From an uncultured Methanobrevibacter sp. (lineage in GTDB: Archaea > Methanobacteriota > Methanobacteria > Methanobacteriales > Methanobacteriaceae): a stretch of DNA of 64,000 nt. Numbering within the stretch: the first letter of the stretch is position 1; the number at the start of each line of letters is the position of its first letter. A program made the position numbers and the translations under genes. The notes beneath the pieces were generated by a model that saw nothing but the letters and a program-made list of their open reading frames with translations, made no database searches and was not told the DNA's origin. This document shows positions 34,283 to 42,547 of the stretch, piece by piece. The stretch covers positions 1 through 64,000 of the forward strand of contig NZ_OMWD01000013.1 in the NCBI RefSeq assembly GCF_900314695.1. The letters run 5' to 3'.

Positions 34283-36970
34283 TTGGCTTTTAAATTTTGT
34301 GTTGTGATGACTGCATACAATAGTGAAAACTATCTTTCTGTGGCCATCGAGTCTGTAATCAACCAGAGCCTTGACTTTAAACGAAATATTCAAATAATAA
34401 TCATTGACGATGGAAGTTATGACCATACGCCTGATATTGCCCATTACTATCAGAACAAATATCCGAAAAATATCTTTGTTTTAAGAAATGATGAAAATTA
34501 TGGGCCGTCCTATTCAAGAAACCGTGGTTTGGGTCATGTGCAGGCTGAATTCGTAAACTTCCTTGACAGTGATGATTTCATAACAGAATATGCATTCAGC
34601 AAAGCATTAGACCTGTTTAAAAAACATAAAGAAATTGACATCGTATCCATGCCAATTTATTACTTCGGATCAAGGCGTGGAGGACATTCCCTAAACTACA
34701 AATTCGAAAAGACACAGGTTATCAACCTGTATGAAAAGCCAGAATACATTCAGCTTTCTGGAGCGTCATCTTTTTTCAGATTTTCAGCTCTTCAAAACTA
34801 CAAGTTCGAAGAGGGCTTGAGGGTTTCGGAAGACCCGCTTTTAATCAATCAGATGCTTTTGGACAATCCAAACATTGGATTTCTGGACGGATGTGCTTAT
34901 TACTACAGAAAGCATGATGACCAAACATCTCTAATAGGTTCTTCAACCAATCACAAATCATATTTCACCTCTCGAGTGGACAGGTACTTTTTGGCATTGA
35001 TAGACTATGCGCTTAAAAAGAAATCGGAGGTTCCAAAATTCATCCAGCACGTGCTTATGTATGACCTGCAGTGGATTTTTGAAATAAGAAGGATTAACCA
35101 TCTTTTGGACCGCCAGGAAATCACAGTGCTTTATGCCAAATTAATCAAGATACTTTCATTTATAGATTCAGATGTAATCATTTTCCAAAAGTCAATTCCA
35201 GGAATCCTAAAGACCCATATTCTGCTTTTAAAAAAGCATGACGTCAAATATCTGGCTGACAAGAATTCCGTTGGAAATGACAAGTGCACTCATTTCGAAG
35301 AGCTGGAGCTCAACAGAATCAACATTGACATCTGCCAAATCGAAGGAGACGACCTTTTCCTATTGGGATACTTCACCACATTCACCCACGAGCCGAACAT
35401 TCAGGTTAGAATCAATGACGAGCGTACAATTCCTGTTGAAATAATAAGTTTCCCTCAAAGGGACAACTTCTCACTGAACTTCAACTACGGATTCAACCAT
35501 AACTTCAAGGTGTCAATTCCAATCGAAGACGGCATGAAAATCGAGTTCAGGGTCGATGATGACATATCCATTCCCGAATATTCACATATCTCAAGGCTTT
35601 CCAAAGTGTCAAAATATATGCTCTCGGACAAGTTCATAGTAAGGGACATGGATGATTCAATTTTAATCCAAAAGAGAACAACTTCAAACACATTCAAAAA
35701 TGAGCTTCGAGCTTTTAAAAGCATTATATCCAAAAGGGAGGAAGGCTGGAGAACAGGTGTTCTTTTAAGATTCTTATATTTCTTCTATTATCCTGCCTAC
35801 AAAGACAGGCACATCTGGATTTTCATGGACCTGCCGTATCGTGCAGACGACAATGCATTCCAGCTGTTTAAATATGCAGTTGCGGCAAACGACAAGGACA
35901 TTGACAAGTATTTCGCCATTTCAAAGCATGACTATCAGGTTCAGGATGTTGAGATAATGGCAAACAAGTATCGCTCAAGCTCAAGGATGTTTAAAATCAA
36001 AAGGCTTCTCGGCCTTGGAAATCAGAGCAGCGAATACCAGAAGGTTGCTGATGTTGGTTTTGATATAGCATACCGGTCAATTCGCCACAGGCTTTATGCA
36101 CTATTTGCTGAGGTAATCGTTTCATCAAACCCAGACAACAATATCATCTATCCGTTCTGGGGTAATTTCCCATTCCTTTCAGGCCTTGTAAAGTCAAAGA
36201 CAGTGTTCCTGCAGCATGGGGTTACAAAGGATGACACATCATCATGGCTCAACAAGTATGACAAGAACCTTGACATGATAGTTACAGTGTCTGATGCTGA
36301 AAGGCAGTCATTTATAGACAACGATTATGGATATCCTGCAGATTCAATCAAGGTATTGGGTTTTCCAAGATTTGATAAACTTGAAAAGCTTGAAGACAAA
36401 AAGGAAATTGTTGTAATGCCTACATGGAGGCGCCATTACACAAACCTTAGTGATGAAAATTTCATGAGAACCACATTCTTCAATGCATTCAACAATCTTT
36501 TGAATGATGATGATCTGCTTGATTTTCTCGAGTCAAGGGGATACAGGCTGGTATTCAAGCCACACCCAAATCTATACAAGTTCATTCATCTGTTTGACAG
36601 AAACAATGATGTGGATTTCATTGACAGGGACTATTCGGAAATATTCAATCACTCTTCACTTTTGATAACTGACTATTCAAGCGTATTTTTCGATTTCGCA
36701 TATCTCAAAAAGCCGGTAATCTATTACCATTATGGAAAGGACTATCACTTTGACGTTGAAAGCGGATACTTTGACTATGATGAAATGGGATTCGGACCTG
36801 TTGCAAAAACATCTGAAGAATTAAGAAACGACATCATATCATGCGTTTTGCATGACTGTGAAATGGAGGATGTCTATAAGCAGCGTGTGGACGAATTCTT
36901 CAAATTCAATGACCATGAAAACTCCAAAAGGGTCTATGAAGCAATCCGTAAAATGAAATTCAACCATTAA
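34283..36970 (+). CDS. GT2 glycosyltransferase fused to CDP-glycerol:glycerophosphotransferase (TagF-like)
   Basis: The protein has about 895 residues. The N-terminus is a GT2 domain (FCVVMTAYNSENYLSVAIES, IIDDGSYDHT, FLDSDD). A linker of about 250 residues follows, then a TagF/TarF-type domain from about residue 530: VFLQHGVTKDD, MPTWRRHY, FKPHPN and ITDYSSVFFDFAYLKKPVIY. TagF-like enzymes polymerise or transfer glycerol- or ribitol-phosphate from CDP donors. Such a domain could equally accept other CDP-linked groups. The start is TTG 34283, ten bases after GGGGG; ATG 34274 directly abuts that sequence. A TATA box (TTTATATAAT, 34232) lies upstream. It should build a phosphate-containing envelope polymer at the inner membrane face. 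Confidence 0.85.
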   Translation: MAFKFCVVMTAYNSENYLSVAIESVINQSLDFKRNIQIIIIDDGSYDHTPDIAHYYQNKYPKNIFVLRNDENYGPSYSRNRGLGHVQAEFVNFLDSDDFITEYAFSKALDLFKKHKEIDIVSMPIYYFGSRRGGHSLNYKFEKTQVINLYEKPEYIQLSGASSFFRFSALQNYKFEEGLRVSEDPLLINQMLLDNPNIGFLDGCAYYYRKHDDQTSLIGSSTNHKSYFTSRVDRYFLALIDYALKKKSEVPKFIQHVLMYDLQWIFEIRRINHLLDRQEITVLYAKLIKILSFIDSDVIIFQKSIPGILKTHILLLKKHDVKYLADKNSVGNDKCTHFEELELNRINIDICQIEGDDLFLLGYFTTFTHEPNIQVRINDERTIPVEIISFPQRDNFSLNFNYGFNHNFKVSIPIEDGMKIEFRVDDDISIPEYSHISRLSKVSKYMLSDKFIVRDMDDSILIQKRTTSNTFKNELRAFKSIISKREEGWRTGVLLRFLYFFYYPAYKDRHIWIFMDLPYRADDNAFQLFKYAVAANDKDIDKYFAISKHDYQVQDVEIMANKYRSSSRMFKIKRLLGLGNQSSEYQKVADVGFDIAYRSIRHRLYALFAEVIVSSNPDNNIIYPFWGNFPFLSGLVKSKTVFLQHGVTKDDTSSWLNKYDKNLDMIVTVSDAERQSFIDNDYGYPADSIKVLGFPRFDKLEKLEDKKEIVVMPTWRRHYTNLSDENFMRTTFFNAFNNLLNDDDLLDFLESRGYRLVFKPHPNLYKFIHLFDRNNDVDFIDRDYSEIFNHSSLLITDYSSVFFDFAYLKKPVIYYHYGKDYHFDVESGYFDYDEMGFGPVAKTSEELRNDIISCVLHDCEMEDVYKQRVDEFFKFNDHENSKRVYEAIRKMKFNH

Positions 36971-37049
36971 TTACTACTTTTAACCCGCACAAAGTTACAA
37001 AATCTTTAAATACATTCCAATGTTAATTACTATTAAAGGGGATTTAATC

Positions 37050-37340
37050 ATGTATGTAAAAGAAGTATTAGATGATTTGGGAATTAGAATTAAACTGCCT
37101 CAGCACTGGTATTCAACAGATGTTGGAGCTGAGTTTGAAGAACCGAAACTTATTCAAAATGACGATATCATAAAAATAGAAGCCGAAAGCGGTGAAAATA
37201 CAAAGGTCATAGTCATAGACACCAATGACGGAATGAGCGTTGTAACCCGCTTTGCTGACGGAAAGGTCATAGGAGTAAAATATCTTAATAACAAGGATGA
37301 TTTCGAGTATATCGGAAAACCGTCCGAGCTATACTTTTAA
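37050..37340 (+). CDS. Small conserved-looking protein, unknown
   Basis: The protein has 96 residues from ATG 37050, preceded by AAAGGGGATTTAATC; the open frame begins earlier at 37020 but lacks a binding site there. It is acidic, beta-rich, with a repeated VxDxNDGMSVVTRF/KVIGVKYL pattern suggesting a small barrel. There are no catalytic motifs that I know. It converges on the PAP2 gene with a 12-base overlap of the coding ends. Confidence 0.6.
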   Translation: MYVKEVLDDLGIRIKLPQHWYSTDVGAEFEEPKLIQNDDIIKIEAESGENTKVIVIDTNDGMSVVTRFADGKVIGVKYLNNKDDFEYIGKPSELYF

Positions 37341-37907
37341 AAACCTGCACACCAGAACACCACTCACCATACCAATCAATGCACCGCAAAGCACATCAAA
37401 TGGGAAATGCATGCCTATATAGATTCTGGAAAATGCAATCACAACCAGAAACAGAGCCATTATCACCCAAACCAATTTATAATTTTTAAAGTAATCCTTG
37501 GCCTTGAGCACGATTACGGTTGCAACCGCAGCAGTTGTTGCGGAATGCCCTGACGGGAAGGAATTCGGATCGCTTGAGGATGAAACTCCGCCTGAACCTA
37601 GATGGTTTACATGGTCAAGTATCATGTATGGCCTTGGCATGTGGAATGCCATTTTCAGCACACTTGTAATGACAAACATCAAAAGAATGGCTGCTGCAAT
37701 CAGTTTGACGAGTCCGTAGTATTTTCTTGTGTTGAAAATGTTTTGTCTTGTTATTACTAGAAGTATAATGAATAAAATGGCCAGAAAGGTCAATCCGCCG
37801 AGATGGGTGAAGTTCGGAAGCACCGCATCAAAAATCGGATTGCTCAGGTCATTGTTGATAAAATAAAAAATTTCTGTATTAAAATCCATATAGTATATTT
37901 TTTCCAA
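37329..37907 (-). CDS. PAP2-type phosphatase, polyprenyl-diphosphatase-like
   Basis: The 192-residue protein has about five to six membrane segments. It contains all three PAP2 phosphatase motifs: KMAFHMPRP, SFPSGHSAT and SRIYIGMHFPFD, whose histidines form and break the phospho-enzyme. Members remove phosphate from phosphatidic acid or undecaprenyl/dolichyl diphosphate; in this envelope-gene setting recycling of the lipid carrier is the likely role. Confidence 0.85.
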   Translation of the reverse strand: MEKIYYMDFNTEIFYFINNDLSNPIFDAVLPNFTHLGGLTFLAILFIILLVITRQNIFNTRKYYGLVKLIAAAILLMFVITSVLKMAFHMPRPYMILDHVNHLGSGGVSSSSDPNSFPSGHSATTAAVATVIVLKAKDYFKNYKLVWVIMALFLVVIAFSRIYIGMHFPFDVLCGALIGMVSGVLVCRFLKV

Positions 37908-38285
37908 AGTAGTTAATACTTGTTGCCCTCAAAAAATTAGATGGAATGGATTTTAAACAATTATTCAATTCTATAATGATGCCTTGCATTGGTATTGTAA
38001 GAGTTTTTTAGGTCTCTTCTGTGATTTTGCACTGAAGAAGCGGATTACTATAATGAAAGAATCAGACATTTTGAAAGTGGAGACTATAGTGGCACCAGAA
38101 AAGTTGATTTAAATGCCATTAGGAAATAATTCCGACATGTCGCAATTTTCCTCACAAGGGATTGTTTGTTTTATCAATTATGTTTGATTTTTTGAAAAAG
38201 TATAATTAATAGTTTAATCTAAATCTTAATTATTTAAAGTATGGTAAAAATTTTGCCGTGCTGTAAATTAATGGAGGATAATGTT
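37908..38285. other. Intergenic region with a possible small gene remnant
   Basis: Between 38028 and 38128 one frame reads EEADYYNERIRHFESGDYSG and continues TRKVDLNAIRK before a stop; it is preceded by a stop and has no start codon, so it looks like the end of a lost gene. The right end holds the GGAGG ribosome binding site of the MtrA gene. Confidence 0.35.
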
Positions 38286-38852
38286 ATGGCTGATAAAAAA
38301 GCTCCTGCAGATGGTTGGCCAGTAATTAGTGGAGACTATATAGTAGGAGATCCGGAAAGTCCTGTGGCAGTTACAACTCTTGCTTCTCACATTGAAGCTG
38401 AATTAAGCGGAGCTGCAATTGCAGGACCATGTAAGACAGAAAACTTGGGAATAGAAAAGGTGGTTGCAAACATCATATCAAATCCGAATATCAGATTTCT
38501 GATATTGGCAGGCGCTGAAGTGCAGGGCCACATTACAGGCCAGAGCTTCAAGGCATTGCACGAAAACGGCGCTGATGCTGATAAGAAGAAAATCATCGGA
38601 GCAACCGGTGCGATTCCTTTTGTGGAAAACGTGCCTCTTGAAGGTGTTGAACGCTTCCAGCAGCAATTGGAAATTGTTGACCTCATCGATACCGAAGATG
38701 TCGGTGCAATCCAATCCAAAATCAATGAATGTGTTGAAAAGGATCCTGGCGCAGTTGAGGCTGACCCTATTGTCATGGAAGTCGATGAGAAAAATGAAAG
38801 AATGGTAATCGTTGACAAAAAGAAAAAGGATAAGGCATCTGAAGAAGCTTAA
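38286..38852 (+). CDS. mtrA: Soluble MtrA-like corrinoid protein (methyl-H4MPT:CoM methyltransferase subunit A paralogue)
   Basis: The protein has 188 residues from ATG 38286, eight bases after GGAGG. It matches the cobamide-binding domain of MtrA: DGWPVISGDY, GDPESPVAV, SGAAIAGPCKTENLGIEKV and AGAEVQGHITGQ with histidine 82, equivalent to the cobalt-coordinating histidine. Canonical MtrA ends in a membrane helix that anchors it in the Mtr complex; here the tail is VDKKKKDKASEEA, charged and without a span. No other mtr gene is adjacent. It is probably a stand-alone paralogue that serves another corrinoid methyl-transfer reaction or acts as a soluble reserve. Confidence 0.85.
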   Translation: MADKKAPADGWPVISGDYIVGDPESPVAVTTLASHIEAELSGAAIAGPCKTENLGIEKVVANIISNPNIRFLILAGAEVQGHITGQSFKALHENGADADKKKIIGATGAIPFVENVPLEGVERFQQQLEIVDLIDTEDVGAIQSKINECVEKDPGAVEADPIVMEVDEKNERMVIVDKKKKDKASEEA

Positions 38853-38969
38853 ATCTTTTTTCACTCTCTTTTTTTTAAATAATTCAAAAATAGGACAGAA
38901 TTCAAAACTCAATATGTTCTGTCAAAATAAAAAATGAAAAATGAAAAATGAAAAATTATAAAATTGAAA

Positions 38970-39131
38970 TTATACTACGATTTCTTCAATTAATTTTTCA
39001 TTTGGGGCATTAATATTTACAAATTGGTCTCCTGATTTGTATAGGAATATTGAACGGCCGTCTTTTTCAAGGAAAATTCCATCTTTACCGTTAATTGTTT
39101 TATTTTTGGCATTTGGGTCTTTAACAGGCAT
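38970..39131 (-). CDS. Short protein of 53 residues
   Basis: This frame is too short for routine ORF calling but reads like a real protein: MPVKDPNAKNKTINGKDGIF followed by LEKDGRSIFLYKSGDQ and a final NEKLIEEIVV. The alternation of charged and beta-forming residues suggests a small barrel. A TATA-like TTTATATAT lies about 25 bases upstream on the minus strand. No Shine-Dalgarno sequence is seen, so translation would be near-leaderless. Confidence 0.45.
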   Translation of the reverse strand: MPVKDPNAKNKTINGKDGIFLEKDGRSIFLYKSGDQFVNINAPNEKLIEEIVV

Positions 39132-39501
39132 GTTTACATCATAGGGATATATAAAAATAAATTATTTTTCCCAGTTTGTTTAAAGCTCAATACTTTCCAC
39201 AGTTACTTTGATGATTTGGAATTTTTCATTTCCTCGATTGCACTTTTTTAAAAAAGATAAACTTTATATAGTAAATGCAATATATTACTTATTACCTTGG
39301 TGTGAACTTGCATTTTTCTAAAAAATGTAATTAAAAACCAATAAGTTTATATACTATTACTACTAAAGTATGTATGAAAATATGTATTTTCTCAAAGAAA
39401 ATGCATAGGAAATATCATGTATATTTCTAAAAAAGATATCACCATTGTTCACATGTCTTATCTTTTGAGGTGAACATCAAAAAATAGTAGGAATTGATAA
39501 T
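39132..39501 (+). promoter_or_regulatory. Complex promoter region with two similar promoter units and a leader inverted repeat
   Basis: TTGCACTTTTTTAAAAAAG at 39238 is followed by TTTATATA at 39263. TTGCATTTTTCTAAAAAATG at 39308 is followed by TTTATATA at 39346. The two units resemble each other and each starts with a short inverted repeat. Downstream, TGTTCAC (39446-39452) and GTGAACA (39470-39476) are exact complements 17 bases apart, just before the gene at 39502. Together they suggest two start sites and a regulated leader. Confidence 0.35.
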
Positions 39502-39864
39502 ATGGATAAAGCAGAGAAAAATAATGAAAATGTAATCAACTGGTCTGAAAAAGTCAGAAACCTCGATGACAATATCCGCCGCGAAATTGGAATCGAAGGT
39601 GAAAATGAAGCAAAGCACATTTTAATCAAGGTGCAAACCAAATCAGCAGAGTCAATCGAACCTGCATTCATCGTAGATGAGGACGACACATTCCTCGACC
39701 TCTTTGTATTGTCACCGCAGGGTTCCGGAATCACATCAACTGCCGTGTTGAAATCCAACATCCAAAGCGTTGGAGTAATCGGCGGGGTGTCTGCTGAAAA
39801 GATGGAAGCGAGCGAAATACCTGAGAAAACAGGTAATGATGACATTGGAGGCCTCTACCAATAG
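39502..39864 (+). CDS. Unknown small protein
   Basis: The 120-residue acidic protein has a helical N-terminus (KAEKNNENVINWSEKVRNL) and a beta-rich middle (AFIVDEDDTFLDLFVLSPQG) before VIGGVSAEK. It has no signal peptide or known motif. It is preceded by an elaborate control region and followed 23 bases later by another small gene, so the two are probably cotranscribed. I do not recognise the family. Confidence 0.6.
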   Translation: MDKAEKNNENVINWSEKVRNLDDNIRREIGIEGENEAKHILIKVQTKSAESIEPAFIVDEDDTFLDLFVLSPQGSGITSTAVLKSNIQSVGVIGGVSAEKMEASEIPEKTGNDDIGGLYQ

Positions 39865-39887
39865 GCCTTCCAATATTTGGGATGATT

Positions 39888-40280
39888 ATGAAGCGAAAAT
39901 TCAAATCACGCAAAAGACACAGAAACAATGCATATTATGATAGGGAACTGTTGTTCAACAAAAAGATAAAGCAGTTTCAAAATGACTATTACAATCTTTC
40001 CAATCCTCCTCTTCCCGAAGAGTATCGCAAAATGGATATGCTCAGAAGAGACATCAAATATCTCCTGAGATGCCAGGAGTATAAGGTATGGAAAAAGTCA
40101 TACAACCGCAAACATGCTTATTTCGACCAACTCACCCTATTCAAGTCAATGTACATGATGTGGAAAAGAAAAACCTTTTTCACCTACATTGAAGAATACC
40201 ACAACGTACCTCACCACTTGGCCCTTTGGGCAAAAACAATCGGTGCAAACATGGTTCCGGGACGTGTGTTCGGAACCTAA
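39888..40280 (+). CDS. Unknown small basic protein
   Basis: The protein has 130 residues from ATG 39888, with GGGATG upstream; ATG 39882 would add two. It is very basic and aromatic (KRKFKSRKRHRNNAYYDREL, then WKKSYNRKHAYFDQL), so nucleic-acid binding is possible. It ends with GANMVPGRVFGT. There is no cysteine metal site. It follows the 120-residue gene and precedes the half-HsdS gene by 43 bases. Confidence 0.6.
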   Translation: MKRKFKSRKRHRNNAYYDRELLFNKKIKQFQNDYYNLSNPPLPEEYRKMDMLRRDIKYLLRCQEYKVWKKSYNRKHAYFDQLTLFKSMYMMWKRKTFFTYIEEYHNVPHHLALWAKTIGANMVPGRVFGT

Positions 40281-40323
40281 TCTTTTATATTTTAACATAT
40301 AAAAATATCTACAGAGGCTAAAC

Positions 40324-40890
40324 ATGAACAAGGTAAAACTCGCAGATATTGCAGAGGTAATATCTGGTCTGTCATATAGAAGATACAAGGATGAAAGCGA
40401 AGATTCCTATGATGTGATTGTTCAAAGATCCATCAGAAAGGACGGAATCCTGAAGGATTTTGAAAAGGTCAGGCTTGTAAAGCCAAAATCCAGATATTTC
40501 ACAAAATCAGGAGACATCCTGATGAAGATGCCGTATCCGTATGATGTTGTTTGTGTTAGCCATGAAAACCTGGTTGTAAGCGACAGGATAGCCATCATCA
40601 GAGTCAACAAGAATTTCAACCCTTCGTTTATAGCCCATCTGCTTTCAAATGCACATGTCAAAAAGCAGCTGCATGAACTTGGAAGTACAGAAAGAATACC
40701 ACACACATCACTGAAGGAAATTAAGGAATTAAAACTAATCATTCCCGACAGAAAAACACAGGACAAGTGCGCTGAACTCTTGGATCTCATCAACGAAAAG
40801 ATAGTCGCCGACAGGGAAATGCTTCAATATGACAGAAACCTGAAGGAAGGAATTCTAAACGAAATCTGGGAAGGTGGCATGGATGTTTAG
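40324..40890 (+). CDS. Half-length HsdS-like specificity protein
   Basis: The 188-residue protein has one target-recognition domain of type I restriction specificity subunits: VKLADIAEVISGLSYRR at the start, GDILMKMPYPYD, SDRIAIIRVNKNFNPSFIAH and HTSLKEIKELKLIIPDRKTQ, followed by one long helix (about 145-185). Normal HsdS has two such domains and about 400 residues; half-size forms act as dimers. The next gene overlaps by eight bases and is HsdM-like but lacks catalytic motifs, and no HsdR is near. The pair may have a non-restriction role. Confidence 0.75.
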   Translation: MNKVKLADIAEVISGLSYRRYKDESEDSYDVIVQRSIRKDGILKDFEKVRLVKPKSRYFTKSGDILMKMPYPYDVVCVSHENLVVSDRIAIIRVNKNFNPSFIAHLLSNAHVKKQLHELGSTERIPHTSLKEIKELKLIIPDRKTQDKCAELLDLINEKIVADREMLQYDRNLKEGILNEIWEGGMDV

Positions 40891-42547
40891 GTCAAAATCC
40901 CACAACAGAATGATTCTTCACAAGCTCATGAGAAAGGGAAGGCGCAAAAATCTTCCTTTAAACATGAGATATTATGTTCTCTATGCATTTTTATACAAAT
41001 ACATGTCAGACAAGCTTAAAAATCACCTGATGTATTATCTTTCAGGCGATGAGGCCGATTTGAACATGCTTTACCTGACCGGAGAAGGAACCGACGACTT
41101 GAGGCAGTGGGCCTTGAATGATATGGGATATTTTTTCACCTCCCAATCCGCATTCATTGACCAGTTCATATCAAACAAGTATGTGGATGATATTTTCAGT
41201 CCGGATTTTTTCAAAAACCTTAAAAACAACATAGAATTCAGCCAGAACAATCCGTCAAAAGACTATTTTGACCAAATCATTGAAATCTTGGAGGATAAGC
41301 TTAATTTCACAAGCCTTTACGGCGATGAGGATTTGACATCATTTATGAGCAGCTACATCTTTTCAATATCAAAATTCGATATTGATGAAAGGGAGTTCAC
41401 ATTCTCCCAGGTCTATGATGCAATCGCATATTCAAGGCAAATCCGGCTTTCATCAACTCCCGACTACATTTCAGAGCTTATAAATTCAATCGTAAAATCC
41501 CAAAGAAACGTTGTGTCAAATGCATATGATCCTTTCCTAAAGGACGCTTCAATACTATTTAACCTTTACAGCCAATTCACCATGTCCGACATTTATGCAA
41601 AGGAAAACAACGAGCTGCATTATTTCTACTCTCTAATCAAGGCATTCATCAATGAAATCAACTTCGAAAATCTTCACATGTCTCGGGAAAATGCAATCAA
41701 GTCAATGTCATATGATTCACAGCTTTTTGACGTCATCGCTTCAAAGCTTCCCAACAGCTTCGACGAGTTTTCAAAAACCACTCTCAAAAGCCAAAGCATT
41801 GAAGTTCCAAGCGAAACGGATTTCAAGGAAAAGCTGTTCAATAATCTTGATATGGATAAATTGAGCGATGATAAGGAGGCTCTTGAAGCCTTGAAGGTAC
41901 TTGAAAAGCGTTTAAATGCTATGGAAAAAAGTGAAGTGACCTCTTTTACAGGTGAATATGAATCCCTAAAGGACAGTGAGTTTCTGTTTTTAATCAATAT
42001 GATCAATTCCCTTAAGGACAACGGGCTTATGGTGATATCACTTTCACAGAATTTCCTATTTAAAAATTCACTGGCCCTTTTGAGAAAGTTCCTGACATTT
42101 GAAAACAACTATATTGATGCAGTCATTTCCCTTCCAGAAGAGCTGGGCGGCGTAATCCGGCCTGAAGTAGTAATTGTATTTCGCAAAAACAAAAGTTCGG
42201 ATGATGTCGTATTCATTGATCTCTCCAAGAAGTACGGAACCGAAATGTCACCAAACACTTTTCCGGGTCTTGTCAAGCGCAATCTTGTTTTGGACAAAAA
42301 AACAATATCAAACATAATTGACGTCCTTAACAACCGCAAAACCGTCGATAAGTTCTCTGAAATCGTTTCACTAAAACAGCTTGAAGAGAATGATTTCAAT
42401 CTCTCAGTTTCAAGATATGTCGATACCTATGATGGTGAATTCATTCGTCTGAATGATTTGAAATCAGATAAAAAGAAAATTGATGAAAAGATGGATAGTC
42501 TCAACGAAAGAATCGATGAATTGATGGGCGATTTGAATTTCAGATAG
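40883..42547 (+). CDS. HsdM-like protein lacking methyltransferase motifs
   Basis: The protein has 554 residues from ATG 40883, seven bases after AAGGTGG; GTG 40874 is an alternative. The architecture follows type I modification subunits: a helical N-terminus (LRYYVLYAFLYKYMSDKL), then STPDYISELINSIV, which aligns with the start of the methylase domain. SAM-binding motif I, normally DPxxGxG, reads AYDPFLKDASILF, with no glycine. Motif IV, normally NPPF after FDV, reads FDVIASKLPNSF. LKDNGLMVISLSQNFLF and AVISLPEELGG are kept. The fold is thus likely present but SAM binding and methylation lost. It overlaps the half-HsdS gene and converges on the antiporter gene with an eight-base overlap. Confidence 0.7.
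   Translation: MFRSKSHNRMILHKLMRKGRRKNLPLNMRYYVLYAFLYKYMSDKLKNHLMYYLSGDEADLNMLYLTGEGTDDLRQWALNDMGYFFTSQSAFIDQFISNKYVDDIFSPDFFKNLKNNIEFSQNNPSKDYFDQIIEILEDKLNFTSLYGDEDLTSFMSSYIFSISKFDIDEREFTFSQVYDAIAYSRQIRLSSTPDYISELINSIVKSQRNVVSNAYDPFLKDASILFNLYSQFTMSDIYAKENNELHYFYSLIKAFINEINFENLHMSRENAIKSMSYDSQLFDVIASKLPNSFDEFSKTTLKSQSIEVPSETDFKEKLFNNLDMDKLSDDKEALEALKVLEKRLNAMEKSEVTSFTGEYESLKDSEFLFLINMINSLKDNGLMVISLSQNFLFKNSLALLRKFLTFENNYIDAVISLPEELGGVIRPEVVIVFRKNKSSDDVVFIDLSKKYGTEMSPNTFPGLVKRNLVLDKKTISNIIDVLNNRKTVDKFSEIVSLKQLEENDFNLSVSRYVDTYDGEFIRLNDLKSDKKKIDEKMDSLNERIDELMGDLNFR

Noticed and set aside
38028..38128. Small gene ending at 38128
   Set aside because: The frame has no start codon after its preceding stop and no ribosome binding site; it is listed only as a possible remnant.
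40324..42547. Functional type I restriction-modification system
   Set aside because: There is no hsdR, HsdS is half-size, and both methyltransferase motifs are degenerate.
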